A stretch of DNA of 64,000 bases. Source: Bacilli bacterium (GTDB lineage Bacteria; Bacillota_I; Bacilli_A; RFN20; CAG-826). The stretch is from assembly GCA_017468925.1 (NCBI GenBank), contig JAFUHI010000004.1:1-64000 (forward strand), in the 5' to 3' direction. The notes under the pieces were generated by a model, which saw nothing but the letters and a program-made list of their open reading frames with translations, did not search any database and was not told where the DNA came from. Shown in pieces: positions 7,806 through 16,191 of the stretch; positions within the stretch are counted from its first letter, which is position 1, and each line of letters begins with the position of its first letter. Both the position numbers and the translations under genes were made by a program.

Positions 7806-7831
7806 AATCCCTGTGAAAGCAGGGATTTTTT
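7806..7831 (+). terminator. pnp terminator
   Basis: AATCCCTG (7806-7813) and CAGGGATT (7820-7827) with a 6-nt loop, then a T run to 7831. Confidence 0.9.
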
Positions 7832-7863
7832 GCATTTCGCTAACAACGATAACAATTATTCTA

Positions 7864-7869
7864 TATAAT
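7864..7869 (+). promoter_or_regulatory. -10 box very close to a start codon (leaderless-type)
   Basis: TATAAT ends 9 nt before ATG 7879, so the transcript would start within about 3 nt of the codon. No ribosome binding site is visible and the -35 (TAACAA, 7841-7846) is weak. Confidence 0.5.
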
Positions 7870-7878
7870 AGAAAGCAT

Positions 7879-9318
7879 ATGAAAGACGTAGTTATTATAG
7901 GAGCCGGTGCAGTCGGCTCATTCATCGCCAGGAGCTTATCTAAATTTAAGCTCGACGTGATGGTTTTAGAAAAAGAGAATGACGTTGGCAACGTCACCTC
8001 GATGTCAAATTCCGCTATCGCGCATAGTGGATATGACCCAGTGCCCGGGACTAAGAAAGCCTATTTCAATGTCCGTGGCAATAAAATGATGAGCCAAGTA
8101 TGCGAAGAGCTTGATGTCCCTTTTGAGATGGTTGGCTCTATGACAGTAGCGACTGAAGAAAGCCAGCTTAAGCTTCTTGATGAATTAAATGAAAGAAGCG
8201 CCCTCAATGGGGTAGAGGCCAGAATTCTTTCGCCAGAAGAAGTAAAAAAACTTGAGCCAAATATCAATCCTGAAGTCAAAGGCGCACTTTTATGCCCGAC
8301 AGCCGGGGTTGTTAATCCATTCTTATTAACTTGCAATGCGATGGAAAACGCTTGTGATAACGGGGTGGAACTCTCTTTAACAACAGAAGTCAAAGGGATA
8401 AAAAGAGTGGGAGATCACTTTGTTATCGATACAAACAAAGGCGAGATAGAATCGAAAGTCGTCATAAATGCGGCAGGATTATATAGCGATGAAATCGCCA
8501 AAATGATTGAGCCGATAGAATGGAAGATAAATCCGAGAAAAGGCGAATATTATGTCTTGGATCATTATGCGAAAGGGCTGGTTAATCATGTCCTTTTCCC
8601 TCTCCCAAGCGAGAAAGGAAAAGGAATATTGGTCACAATGACCACCTCTGGAAATTATCTTGTTGGCCCTTCAAGCGAATGGGTCGATGATAAGGATGAT
8701 GTATCAACAGACACATTGACTTTAAGAAATGTCAAATCGCAGGCTACAACTTTAGTGCCATCGATCCCATTTAATCAGCAAATCAGGGTGTTTTCTGGCT
8801 GCAGAGCCACCCCAAGCACCCACGATTTCATAATCGAGCCATCAAAGAAATATGACACCTTTATCAATGTGGCAGGGATTGAATCCCCTGGTCTAGTCTC
8901 TTCCCCAGCCATCGGCGAATATGTCGCCAATGAGTTGGTTGGAAAAGTATTGAAGCTTGTTGAAAAAGAAGACTACTCGCCACGCGTAAGGAAACATATA
9001 AGACCACTGGAATTAAGCGTAGAAGATAGAAACGCTTTGATAAAAGAGCATCCTTCTTTTGGCAGAATGGTTTGCCAATGCGAGAAAGTTTCTTTAGGCG
9101 AAATCGAAGATATTTTATCTAGATCAGTGCCAATTAATACAGTAGTCGCGGTTAAAAAGAGAACTAGAGCGGGCTTTGGAAAATGCCAAGGCGGATTCTG
9201 CCAGCCAGTCGTAATCAATCTATTGGCAGAACATCAAAAAGTCGATCCGACAAAAGTTCTTTATAGCAAAGACGGCTCGGAAATCGTTAAATGCAAAGTC
9301 AACAAAGGAGGTAACTAA
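7879..9318 (+). CDS. FAD-dependent glycerol-3-phosphate dehydrogenase-type oxidoreductase with BFD-like [2Fe-2S] domain
   Basis: 479 residues from ATG 7879; the frame is open further upstream but only through the pnp terminator. The N-terminus VVIIGAGAVGSFIARSLSK is a Rossmann FAD-binding motif, followed by a DAO fold (MTVATEES, INAAGLYSDEIAKM). The C-terminus has a BFD-like [2Fe-2S] domain with C399, C401, C436 and C441 (VCQCEKV; GKCQGGFCQ). This three-gene arrangement (GlpA-like, pyridine nucleotide-disulfide-type reductase, DUF1667) matches the oxidative glycerol-3-phosphate system known from Thermotoga and many Firmicutes. Glycerol-3-phosphate is the likely substrate; a 2-hydroxy acid is possible. 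glpK and glpF are not in the window. Confidence 0.85.
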   Translation: MKDVVIIGAGAVGSFIARSLSKFKLDVMVLEKENDVGNVTSMSNSAIAHSGYDPVPGTKKAYFNVRGNKMMSQVCEELDVPFEMVGSMTVATEESQLKLLDELNERSALNGVEARILSPEEVKKLEPNINPEVKGALLCPTAGVVNPFLLTCNAMENACDNGVELSLTTEVKGIKRVGDHFVIDTNKGEIESKVVINAAGLYSDEIAKMIEPIEWKINPRKGEYYVLDHYAKGLVNHVLFPLPSEKGKGILVTMTTSGNYLVGPSSEWVDDKDDVSTDTLTLRNVKSQATTLVPSIPFNQQIRVFSGCRATPSTHDFIIEPSKKYDTFINVAGIESPGLVSSPAIGEYVANELVGKVLKLVEKEDYSPRVRKHIRPLELSVEDRNALIKEHPSFGRMVCQCEKVSLGEIEDILSRSVPINTVVAVKKRTRAGFGKCQGGFCQPVVINLLAEHQKVDPTKVLYSKDGSEIVKCKVNKGGN

Positions 9319-9320
9319 AG

Positions 9321-10577
9321 ATGAAAAACGTAGATTTAGTTATCATCGGCGGGGGTTCTGCTGGGCTTGCTGCCTCAGTCGGGGCTTTCGATAGCGGCAT
9401 AAAAGATATATTGATAATTGAAAGAAACCCATTTTTGGGCGGAATTCTTAACCAATGCATTCACAATGGATTTGGCTTAAGCGAATTCAAAGAGGAATTG
9501 ACAGGTCCAGAATTTGCATCAAGATTCGAAAAGCAAGTCGAAGACAGAAAGATTCCTTATGTTTTGAATACGACCGTCACCTCAATCACAAAAGATAAAG
9601 TCGTTACCTATACAAACGAAAAGGAAGGCGTAGTTGAAGTGCAAGCTAAAGCAATCATCATGGCTGCAGGATGCTACGAAAGAAATGCAGGCGCAATCGG
9701 TATTCCTGGTGATAGGCCTGCCGGTGTTATTACAGCAGGGCAAGCTCAATTATTCCTCAATGAATATGGGTATATGGTCGGAAAGAAGGTATTCATATTA
9801 GGCAGTGGCGATATTGGTCTAATTATGGCTAGAAGATTAACCCTAGAAGGGGCGAAAGTCTTAGGCGTAGCCGAATTATGCGCTTGGTCGAACGGGCTTA
9901 ATAGAAATATGGTCCAATGCTTGTATGACTACGATATTCCTCTATATTTGTCGCATACTGTGACCAGAGTTATCGGAAAAGGCAGAGTCGAGGCAATCGA
10001 AATCAGCCAAGTTGATGAAAGGATGAATCCAATACACGGAACTGAAAAGAGATTTGATGTCGATACCCTTGTTCTTTCGATCGGGTTAGTACCAAATAAT
10101 AACCTCTTAACTGACTTGGGAGTGGAGGTTGGCAGAAGCCGTGGCGCGGCCGTCAACCAAAACTATGAAACTAGCATCGAAGGAATCTTCTCATGCGGCA
10201 ATGTTTTGCATGTCCACGATCTAGTCGATTACGTTGTTGATGAGGCCAGAGAAGCAGGCAGAAGCGCAGCTAGATATCTATTGGAAGGAAAGAAGGAAAC
10301 ATCCAAGAATATACCAGTCAATCCAGGTGAAGGAATCGGGTATGTAGTGCCTAGTAAATTGGATGTGTTGTCGCTTAAAGAGAAGACAGCATTCAAATTC
10401 AGAGTCAGAAAACCAAGCAAGAATGTTTTCATAGATTACATTGTTGATGGAGTTACTGTTAAATCTACATTTAAACCAGTGATAATACCTAGTGAAATGG
10501 AAGTTTTCAATCTTCCTAAGAATCTACTAGAAAACGCCCAACAATCTATCGTTATATCAATGAGGGCAAAGGAGTAA
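9321..10577 (+). CDS. NAD(P)/FAD-dependent oxidoreductase, partner of the GlpA-like protein
   Basis: 418 residues. FAD motif DLVIIGGGSAGLAASVGAF at the N-terminus, GCYERNAGAIGIPGDRPAGV next to the isoalloxazine region, a second dinucleotide site KKVFILGSGDIGLIMARRL, and the C-terminal FAD motif IEGIFSCGNVLHVHDLVDYV. The redox CxxC of thioredoxin reductases is absent at the usual place. In the related Thermotoga complex the homologue takes electrons from the dehydrogenase via Fe-S and passes them to NAD. The start has AAAGGAGG within the end of the previous gene; the 2-bp gap indicates translational coupling. Confidence 0.85.
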   Translation: MKNVDLVIIGGGSAGLAASVGAFDSGIKDILIIERNPFLGGILNQCIHNGFGLSEFKEELTGPEFASRFEKQVEDRKIPYVLNTTVTSITKDKVVTYTNEKEGVVEVQAKAIIMAAGCYERNAGAIGIPGDRPAGVITAGQAQLFLNEYGYMVGKKVFILGSGDIGLIMARRLTLEGAKVLGVAELCAWSNGLNRNMVQCLYDYDIPLYLSHTVTRVIGKGRVEAIEISQVDERMNPIHGTEKRFDVDTLVLSIGLVPNNNLLTDLGVEVGRSRGAAVNQNYETSIEGIFSCGNVLHVHDLVDYVVDEAREAGRSAARYLLEGKKETSKNIPVNPGEGIGYVVPSKLDVLSLKEKTAFKFRVRKPSKNVFIDYIVDGVTVKSTFKPVIIPSEMEVFNLPKNLLENAQQSIVISMRAKE

Positions 10578-10581
10578 AACA

Positions 10582-10932
10582 ATGGAACACGATTTAATTT
10601 GTATTGTCTGCCCACGCGGCTGCCATCTCCATGTTGACGAGAATCTTAAGGTCACTGGCAATTTCTGCCCGCGCGGAGAAGCCTATGGCAAGCAGGAAGT
10701 CACTAACCCAACTAGAGTCGTTACTTCCACGGTTAAGATAAACGGATCTGATTTGGCGATGTGCCCAGTCAAGACTTTCTCTCCAATCCCCAAAGGAAAA
10801 ATATTTGACGTTATGGCGTCAATCAATAAGGTTGAAATTGACGCTCCAGTTCATATCGGCGACGTGATAATTCACGATGTGTGCGGCACTGGTGTTGATA
10901 TCGTTGCCACCCGTGATATGGAAAGAATTTAA
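10582..10932 (+). CDS. DUF1667 iron-sulfur-type small subunit of the glycerol-3-phosphate dehydrogenase set
   Basis: 116 residues with C7, C10, C14 and C29 (CIVCPRGC and NFCPRG), a pattern suited to metal or Fe-S binding. The VTNPTRVVTSTVKI and CPVKTFSPIPKGKIFDVM segments are typical of DUF1667. It follows the oxidoreductase with AAAGGAG before its ATG and probably completes the three-subunit complex. Confidence 0.85.
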   Translation: MEHDLICIVCPRGCHLHVDENLKVTGNFCPRGEAYGKQEVTNPTRVVTSTVKINGSDLAMCPVKTFSPIPKGKIFDVMASINKVEIDAPVHIGDVIIHDVCGTGVDIVATRDMERI

Positions 10933-11472
10933 ATGAAATATCTTATCTGCAGCGACACTCATGGCAGAATTATTTCCACAAAGAAACTGTTGGATGCTAT
11001 AAAGCGGGAAAACCCTGATTTTGTAATCCATCTAGGTGATTTCCTGTATAATGGGCCAAGAAATGGCGTTCCTGATGACTATGATCCTGCATCTGTAGCG
11101 GATATATTTTCTAAATTGAAAGAAAAAATCATAGGAATTAAAGGCAATTGTGACTCCAGGGTTGATGAAATGGTCTTGGGTTTTGCTTTGGAAGATTCCA
11201 AGGCTCTTCCAATCGGAGGGCATATCGTTTGGCTTGTCCATGGCGATAAGCTTGATGAAGTGAAACGTTTGGTAGGTGATAAAGACATAATCCTATATGG
11301 CCACACCCACATTTATGAGATAGCGAAGCTAGATGGAGTGCTTTATGTAAATCCTGGTTCTATTGGTTTCCCTAAGAACGACAATCCATCCACGTATGCC
11401 ATTTTGGGAGATGAAATGATTTCCATAAAAGAACTCGAAAGCGGCAAAACCCTCATTTTCAAAGAGATTTGA
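10933..11472 (+). CDS. yfcE: YfcE-family metallophosphoesterase
   Basis: 179 residues, close to YfcE length. Metal-binding motifs in order: SDTHG (~8-12), HLGDFLYNG, GIKGNCDSRVD, VHGDK and YGHTHIYEI, then NPGSIGFPKN. Family members hydrolyse phosphodiesters with Mn2+ in the cytoplasm; the physiological substrate is unsettled. The ATG directly follows the DUF1667 stop with no good ribosome site, so translation is probably coupled. A second, shorter member is at 33030-33479. Confidence 0.88.
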   Translation: MKYLICSDTHGRIISTKKLLDAIKRENPDFVIHLGDFLYNGPRNGVPDDYDPASVADIFSKLKEKIIGIKGNCDSRVDEMVLGFALEDSKALPIGGHIVWLVHGDKLDEVKRLVGDKDIILYGHTHIYEIAKLDGVLYVNPGSIGFPKNDNPSTYAILGDEMISIKELESGKTLIFKEI

Positions 11473-11534
11473 ATGCGTTTTTATTCAAATAACCATAAAA
11501 ATATGCAAAATAATGCAAATATTTATTAAAACTT

Positions 11535-11563
11535 TTTAGTTTTACCCTTCATTTGGTTATAAT
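11535..11563 (+). promoter_or_regulatory. Promoter of the RNase J-like/ftsK unit
   Basis: TATAAT (11558-11563), with TTTAGT (11535-11540) 17 bp upstream as a weak -35. Leader of about 38 nt with AGGAG before the ATG. Confidence 0.5.
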
Positions 11564-11607
11564 ATTAGCGATGGTTATTTAGCCATATTTTCTAGGAGAC
11601 TATTTTA

Positions 11608-13281
11608 ATGAGTGATAAGGTCAGATTGTTTGCGTTAGGCGGTTTGGACGAAGATGGGAAAAACTGCATTGTTGTTGATATAAATAATGATATTTTCGTA
11701 ATCGGATGCGGTATTAAATTCCCAGACAGGACAATGCCTGGAGTCGATTACGTAATACCCAATTTTGATTGGATAGTAGAAAGAAAAGATCACGTAAAAG
11801 CATATCTTTTATTACATGGCCACGATGATGAAATCGCTGCATTAGTTTATCTATATAAAGATGTCCCCGCCCCGATATATTGCTCATCAGTCACCGCATC
11901 GGAATTGAAGGGTTTTGCAAAGCACGTCGGGATAGATTCAAAGGATTTTGATTTCCATATCATCCCCGCAAGCTGCTCTTTTAATGTCGCTGGCAGAAAA
12001 ATAAGCTTTTTCCAAACATCCCATAATATCGGTCTTTCTAGCGGAGTTGCCATTTCAACTGACAAAGGAAATATCGTTTATACCGGAGATTTCGTTGTTG
12101 AAAACAACGCTGATAAGAATTACTTGCATGATGCTTTAGCCATCTCTTCACTAGGCAAAGAAAACACCCTGGTTTTGATGAGCGAATCGGTCTATGCATC
12201 CAACCAAGGATACACTGCTCCGAATTATAAAATAACAAAACACATAGAAAGAACCTTCAAAGACGCCACAGGTCGTCTGTTCATCGCATTATTCTCAAAC
12301 AATGGCTTCAATATCGATGAAATAATCAAATTGGCGGTGCAAAACAAGAAGAAAATTATCCCTTACGACGAAGAAAGCGCTAGGGTTTTGGAGCAAATGC
12401 AATCATGCGGTCAGCTCATGATCCCGAGAGAAAATTTCGCCAGAAGCAGCGAGATAATTAGAATCAAATCGAGTGAAATAGTCGTGTTGCTTTTAGGATA
12501 CGGGGCGAAACTATATAACAAAATAGCCCTTTTCGCCTCCGGTCAGGCCGAGAATAAGATGATTGTTTTGAACGAAAACGATACGTTTATCTTAGCATGC
12601 CCATCCAATGCCAATACGGAGATAGAGGCGACGGACGCCCATGATGAAGTCTTCAAAAGCGGATGCCATGTATTGAATTTGAACAGAAAGCAGTTGCTTA
12701 AAATGCATGCCAGCGAAGAGGATCTCAAAATGATGATTTCGGTATTGCACCCGAAATATTACATACCGATGAAAGGCTCATTCAAGGACTTGCTTAAAAA
12801 TGCTCAAGTGGCTCTTTCAATGGGCATTAATTTATCGCATCAAAATGTTTTCTTATTGGAAAATGGCCTTTCTTGCCTCATCGAAGGCGGAGAAGCCCAT
12901 CTTTTTGATGAACATATCCCCCATGGAGATATCTTCATTGATGGAATCGGAGTGGGCGATGTTCAAAAAGAAGTTATTGCTGATAGGCAGGCTTTAGCCG
13001 AAGGTGTTTTCATCATGTCAGCGGCTATATCTATTAAAAATAGACGCCTTTTGGCGGGACCTGATGTACAAATTAGAGGTTTAACCGCCATAAACGATCC
13101 TGATGTAATGATCAAAGAGGTATCGAAAGTCTTTGTTGCCGCTTTAAGCGAAGCTTTGGAGGATGAAGCCTCTGACATAGAAGCGATTAGACAGTTCGTT
13201 TATGAAAGAACCTTAAGAGCCATTCGCCGCCAAACTGGAAAATCACCTATGGTGTTGCCTTTAATAATCCCAGTCGATTAA
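11608..13281 (+). CDS. Degenerate RNase J paralogue (RNase J2-like, probably non-catalytic)
   Basis: 557 residues, RNase J length, with the metallo-beta-lactamase/beta-CASP layout and a well conserved C-terminal domain (IFIDGIGVGDVQKEVI, DRQALAEG, GPDVQIRGL, ending KSPMVLPLIIPV). Several active-site residues are changed: the HxHxDH motif reads HGHDDE (residues 70-75, last His to Glu); the distal His of IPVHGEY is Lys389 in IPMKGSFK; and the usual TGSQGEP loop is replaced by ACPSNANTEIE. H139 (TSHNIG) and D161 (YTGDF) remain. B. subtilis RNase J2 is also a weak or inactive partner of J1, so a structural role with a J1 encoded elsewhere is the best guess. Start supported by AGGAG. Confidence 0.8.
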   Translation: MSDKVRLFALGGLDEDGKNCIVVDINNDIFVIGCGIKFPDRTMPGVDYVIPNFDWIVERKDHVKAYLLLHGHDDEIAALVYLYKDVPAPIYCSSVTASELKGFAKHVGIDSKDFDFHIIPASCSFNVAGRKISFFQTSHNIGLSSGVAISTDKGNIVYTGDFVVENNADKNYLHDALAISSLGKENTLVLMSESVYASNQGYTAPNYKITKHIERTFKDATGRLFIALFSNNGFNIDEIIKLAVQNKKKIIPYDEESARVLEQMQSCGQLMIPRENFARSSEIIRIKSSEIVVLLLGYGAKLYNKIALFASGQAENKMIVLNENDTFILACPSNANTEIEATDAHDEVFKSGCHVLNLNRKQLLKMHASEEDLKMMISVLHPKYYIPMKGSFKDLLKNAQVALSMGINLSHQNVFLLENGLSCLIEGGEAHLFDEHIPHGDIFIDGIGVGDVQKEVIADRQALAEGVFIMSAAISIKNRRLLAGPDVQIRGLTAINDPDVMIKEVSKVFVAALSEALEDEASDIEAIRQFVYERTLRAIRRQTGKSPMVLPLIIPVD

Positions 13282-13296
13282 TTTCCGAGGTCAAAT

Positions 13297-16182
13297 ATGG
13301 AACAGGTAAATGAATATAGCACAAGAAAAATCAAGCGCGCTTTAGGCGTTACCATGATTTTGTTTACTATATTGGTCATCCTTTCCCCGTCGTGCGCTTT
13401 CTGGGGTCTTGGCTGGCTTACTATTTTCCTAGGCGGAATCGTAGCTTTTTATGGCTTTGGCATTTTGGTGATTTTCTTTGGCATATTGCTCGCTACTAAA
13501 GGAGATTTTCACAAACCAACATTTGGAGCGCGTTTCTTCCTGGGCGCGATGATATTCCTATTAGGCTTAGGCATCCTTTGGTCGCAAGCGTATTATGCTT
13601 TCGGTCAGGGTGAGACTACCATAGATAATTTCATAACCTTAATGAATGATTACGCCGCAAGCACAAATGGATATTTGACAATAATGCTTTTTTCCTCATA
13701 CGGAACGGGCGGAGGCATTATTTCGACATCAATCGCCTATGGCATGTCCTTGGCTTCACCCGCTTTGACATATTTCATATCAATCCTTTTGATAGTGGGA
13801 GGAATCGTTCTTTCTGCCTTGCCTCAATGGAAGAAATTATTCTCTTTCTTAAATAAGAAAAATCAGATGAACAAAGCCGAAAGGGATGCTAAAAAAGCCA
13901 CAAAAGAAGCAGAAGAATCAATTCAAAGAATCAATGAAGAACAATCTAAGGCAGAAGAACAGGCTCGCAACGATAATTTGGCATTGCCTTATGGCAACAC
14001 CCCTCAGCAATCCGATGATTCGATGATGATGCTAACGTATGATGAGGTGGAAGAAAAACCATTAGAGCAGCCCCAAGAAACCCTTCATAGGTCTCAAAGT
14101 CCTGAAACCATCGTTGGGGTGCCTCTTCCGGACGAAATGCTTTCTACGAATTTATCGAATGAATCCAGCCGTAGGTCCAATGGCGGGCTAAGAGAAGTGG
14201 AATTTGAGGATTTTGATTTTGTTGCCACCCCGCAAAATCAATCTGGTTTGATCACCGAAACATCCAAGCCCCAACCTACGCCAGTTTCTCCTACACCTTC
14301 CTATTATGAAGCTCCAGGCCAAGAACCCGTGAAAGAAGAACCTGTCCCAGAGTCAATAAATATTTATCCAGAGCCTCAATATGAAGAACAAGTCGAGCCA
14401 GCCCCTTCATGCCAAGAAGAAGAGGTGTATGAAGAGCCTTCTCCTTCATATATTCAAGAGGAAGAAAAAATCATTATCCCTGCAAATACCAGCAGAAATG
14501 GTGGAATTGATTCATTTTTGGACGATACTCCATCGATGCCTAGGGTGGTTGATGAGCCAAAAGTTTCAAAACCATCATACATCCCGGAACCAGAACCTGA
14601 GATCGAGGAAGAGCCGCCTGTGCCTGAGCGTGATCCTAATGATCAGCCTCCTGCTAAAGAAAGAGGTCCATATGTCTTGCCTCCTATAACAATGCTCAAT
14701 TCGAAAGACAATTATGCTGACACCATCAAGGAAATGAGCACTTTGTGCGACAATTTGAGATTGAAAATCGATGATGCGATGGCGGAATTTAGAATCGGCG
14801 CTCATGTCGAAGATTACACCATCGGTCCGTCTGTCACTAGGTTTGAGATTGCTTTTGATTCAGGTGTTTCTACAGCCGTCATCGAGAGCAGATTCAATGA
14901 CATAAGAAGGGTTATCGGAGGTCAGACAGCTAGATTCGTTAGGATAATACCTCACACCATTTATTCCGGAATCGAAATAGTTAACGAAAGAAAAGCGACA
15001 GTCACTCTTAAAAAGATGCTAGACTTTATGCCTTTGCAGACCGAAAAAGACCATTTCCTCGTTCCTTTCGGGCTCGATATTCCTGGTAATCCAGTTTACG
15101 CTGATATCAGGAAATTCCCGCACATGCTTGTCGCAGGAACGACCGGCTCAGGTAAATCCGTTTTCGTCAACGGCATCATCTTGTCCCTTATCATGAGAAA
15201 TAGGCCAGAAGATGTGAAGATGGTGATGGTCGATCCCAAATCGGTTGAATTCTCTTTCTATCAAACCATTCCTCATCTTCTTTGCCCAGTCATCACCGAT
15301 ATGAAAGAAGCTAGGAAAGCCTTAGACAAATTAGTCGAAGAAATGGATAGAAGATACAAAGTATTTGCTAAATATAGAGTCAACAATATTGGTCTTTTCA
15401 ATGAAAAGATTGCTCCGAGAGAAAACCTTGAGAAAATGCCATATATCTTCCTTTTCATCGATGAGTTTGCCGAACTTGTCGCGGTCGCTAGAGATGTTGA
15501 GGTGCCAGTGCAAAGAATCGGACAAAAAGCCCGTGCTGCAGGTATTCATATGGTTATCGCCACCCAGAGACCAGAAGTAAAGGTCGTATCTGGCACAATC
15601 AAAGCGAATTTACCTTGCCACGTCGCTTTAAAACTTAAATCTTTCCAAGATTCTAGAACTATTATCGATAAAGGCGGCGCCGAAGCATTGGCGGGTAATG
15701 GCGATATGCTTGTCGATTGCGATCAAATCAGTTCCGGTGGAGAATTGCTCCGTGTCCAAGGCTGCTATATGACAGATGACGAGATGAACGCCATCTGCGA
15801 TTACGTTTCAAATCAGCAACCTCAATCCTTTGATGAAAGATTTATGAATCTAGCAGAAGATGATGACTCATCTTCCTCTGATTTTGAGGATGATGGTCCA
15901 AGCCGCGCTGAACTAAAAGCCGCGGAAGGCGAAGAGAAATACAGGATGATAAGAGATGCTGTATTTGGTAGAGAATATATCTCTAAATCTAGAATCCAGG
16001 CGACCTATGAGGTGGGATTCCCCCGTGCAGGAAAAATCATGGACAGGCTTATAAAAGAAGGAATCGTCGCCCCTGAGCCAGATACCCCATCATCGGCGAA
16101 AGGCAATCGCGTTTTGATCCACTCGATGGAAGAATTCATCGCCTATCAAAAGTCAAAAGGCATCAACGGTGATGGCAATTAA
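13297..16182 (+). CDS. ftsK: DNA translocase FtsK/SpoIIIE
   Basis: 961 residues. About four or five membrane segments in the first ~175 residues (for example GVTMILFTILVILSPSCAFW and FISILLIVGGIVLSAL), a long Pro/Glu-rich linker (~200-450), then the motor with Walker A AGTTGSGKSVFVNG (~613-626) and Walker B YIFLFIDEFAEL, and a C-terminal gamma winged helix (ISKSRIQATYEVGFPRAGKIMDRL). It pumps DNA through the closing septum. It starts 15 bp after the RNase J-like stop with GAGG upstream. Confidence 0.96.
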   Translation: MEQVNEYSTRKIKRALGVTMILFTILVILSPSCAFWGLGWLTIFLGGIVAFYGFGILVIFFGILLATKGDFHKPTFGARFFLGAMIFLLGLGILWSQAYYAFGQGETTIDNFITLMNDYAASTNGYLTIMLFSSYGTGGGIISTSIAYGMSLASPALTYFISILLIVGGIVLSALPQWKKLFSFLNKKNQMNKAERDAKKATKEAEESIQRINEEQSKAEEQARNDNLALPYGNTPQQSDDSMMMLTYDEVEEKPLEQPQETLHRSQSPETIVGVPLPDEMLSTNLSNESSRRSNGGLREVEFEDFDFVATPQNQSGLITETSKPQPTPVSPTPSYYEAPGQEPVKEEPVPESINIYPEPQYEEQVEPAPSCQEEEVYEEPSPSYIQEEEKIIIPANTSRNGGIDSFLDDTPSMPRVVDEPKVSKPSYIPEPEPEIEEEPPVPERDPNDQPPAKERGPYVLPPITMLNSKDNYADTIKEMSTLCDNLRLKIDDAMAEFRIGAHVEDYTIGPSVTRFEIAFDSGVSTAVIESRFNDIRRVIGGQTARFVRIIPHTIYSGIEIVNERKATVTLKKMLDFMPLQTEKDHFLVPFGLDIPGNPVYADIRKFPHMLVAGTTGSGKSVFVNGIILSLIMRNRPEDVKMVMVDPKSVEFSFYQTIPHLLCPVITDMKEARKALDKLVEEMDRRYKVFAKYRVNNIGLFNEKIAPRENLEKMPYIFLFIDEFAELVAVARDVEVPVQRIGQKARAAGIHMVIATQRPEVKVVSGTIKANLPCHVALKLKSFQDSRTIIDKGGAEALAGNGDMLVDCDQISSGGELLRVQGCYMTDDEMNAICDYVSNQQPQSFDERFMNLAEDDDSSSSDFEDDGPSRAELKAAEGEEKYRMIRDAVFGREYISKSRIQATYEVGFPRAGKIMDRLIKEGIVAPEPDTPSSAKGNRVLIHSMEEFIAYQKSKGINGDGN

Positions 16183-16191
16183 AATCCGCGC

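Noticed and set aside
7813-7878. Longer start of the GlpA-like dehydrogenase
   Set aside because: The extra codons run through the pnp terminator and a -10 box; the Rossmann motif starts directly after ATG 7879.
7611-7997. 128-codon antisense frame across the pnp end and terminator
   Set aside because: It crosses the pnp terminator and the start of the next gene, and has no recognisable domain.
11467-11490. Terminator after the yfcE gene at 10933
   Set aside because: ATTTGAAT/ATTCAAAT form a perfect 8-bp stem, but it is AT-only and has no T run behind it, so termination is doubtful.
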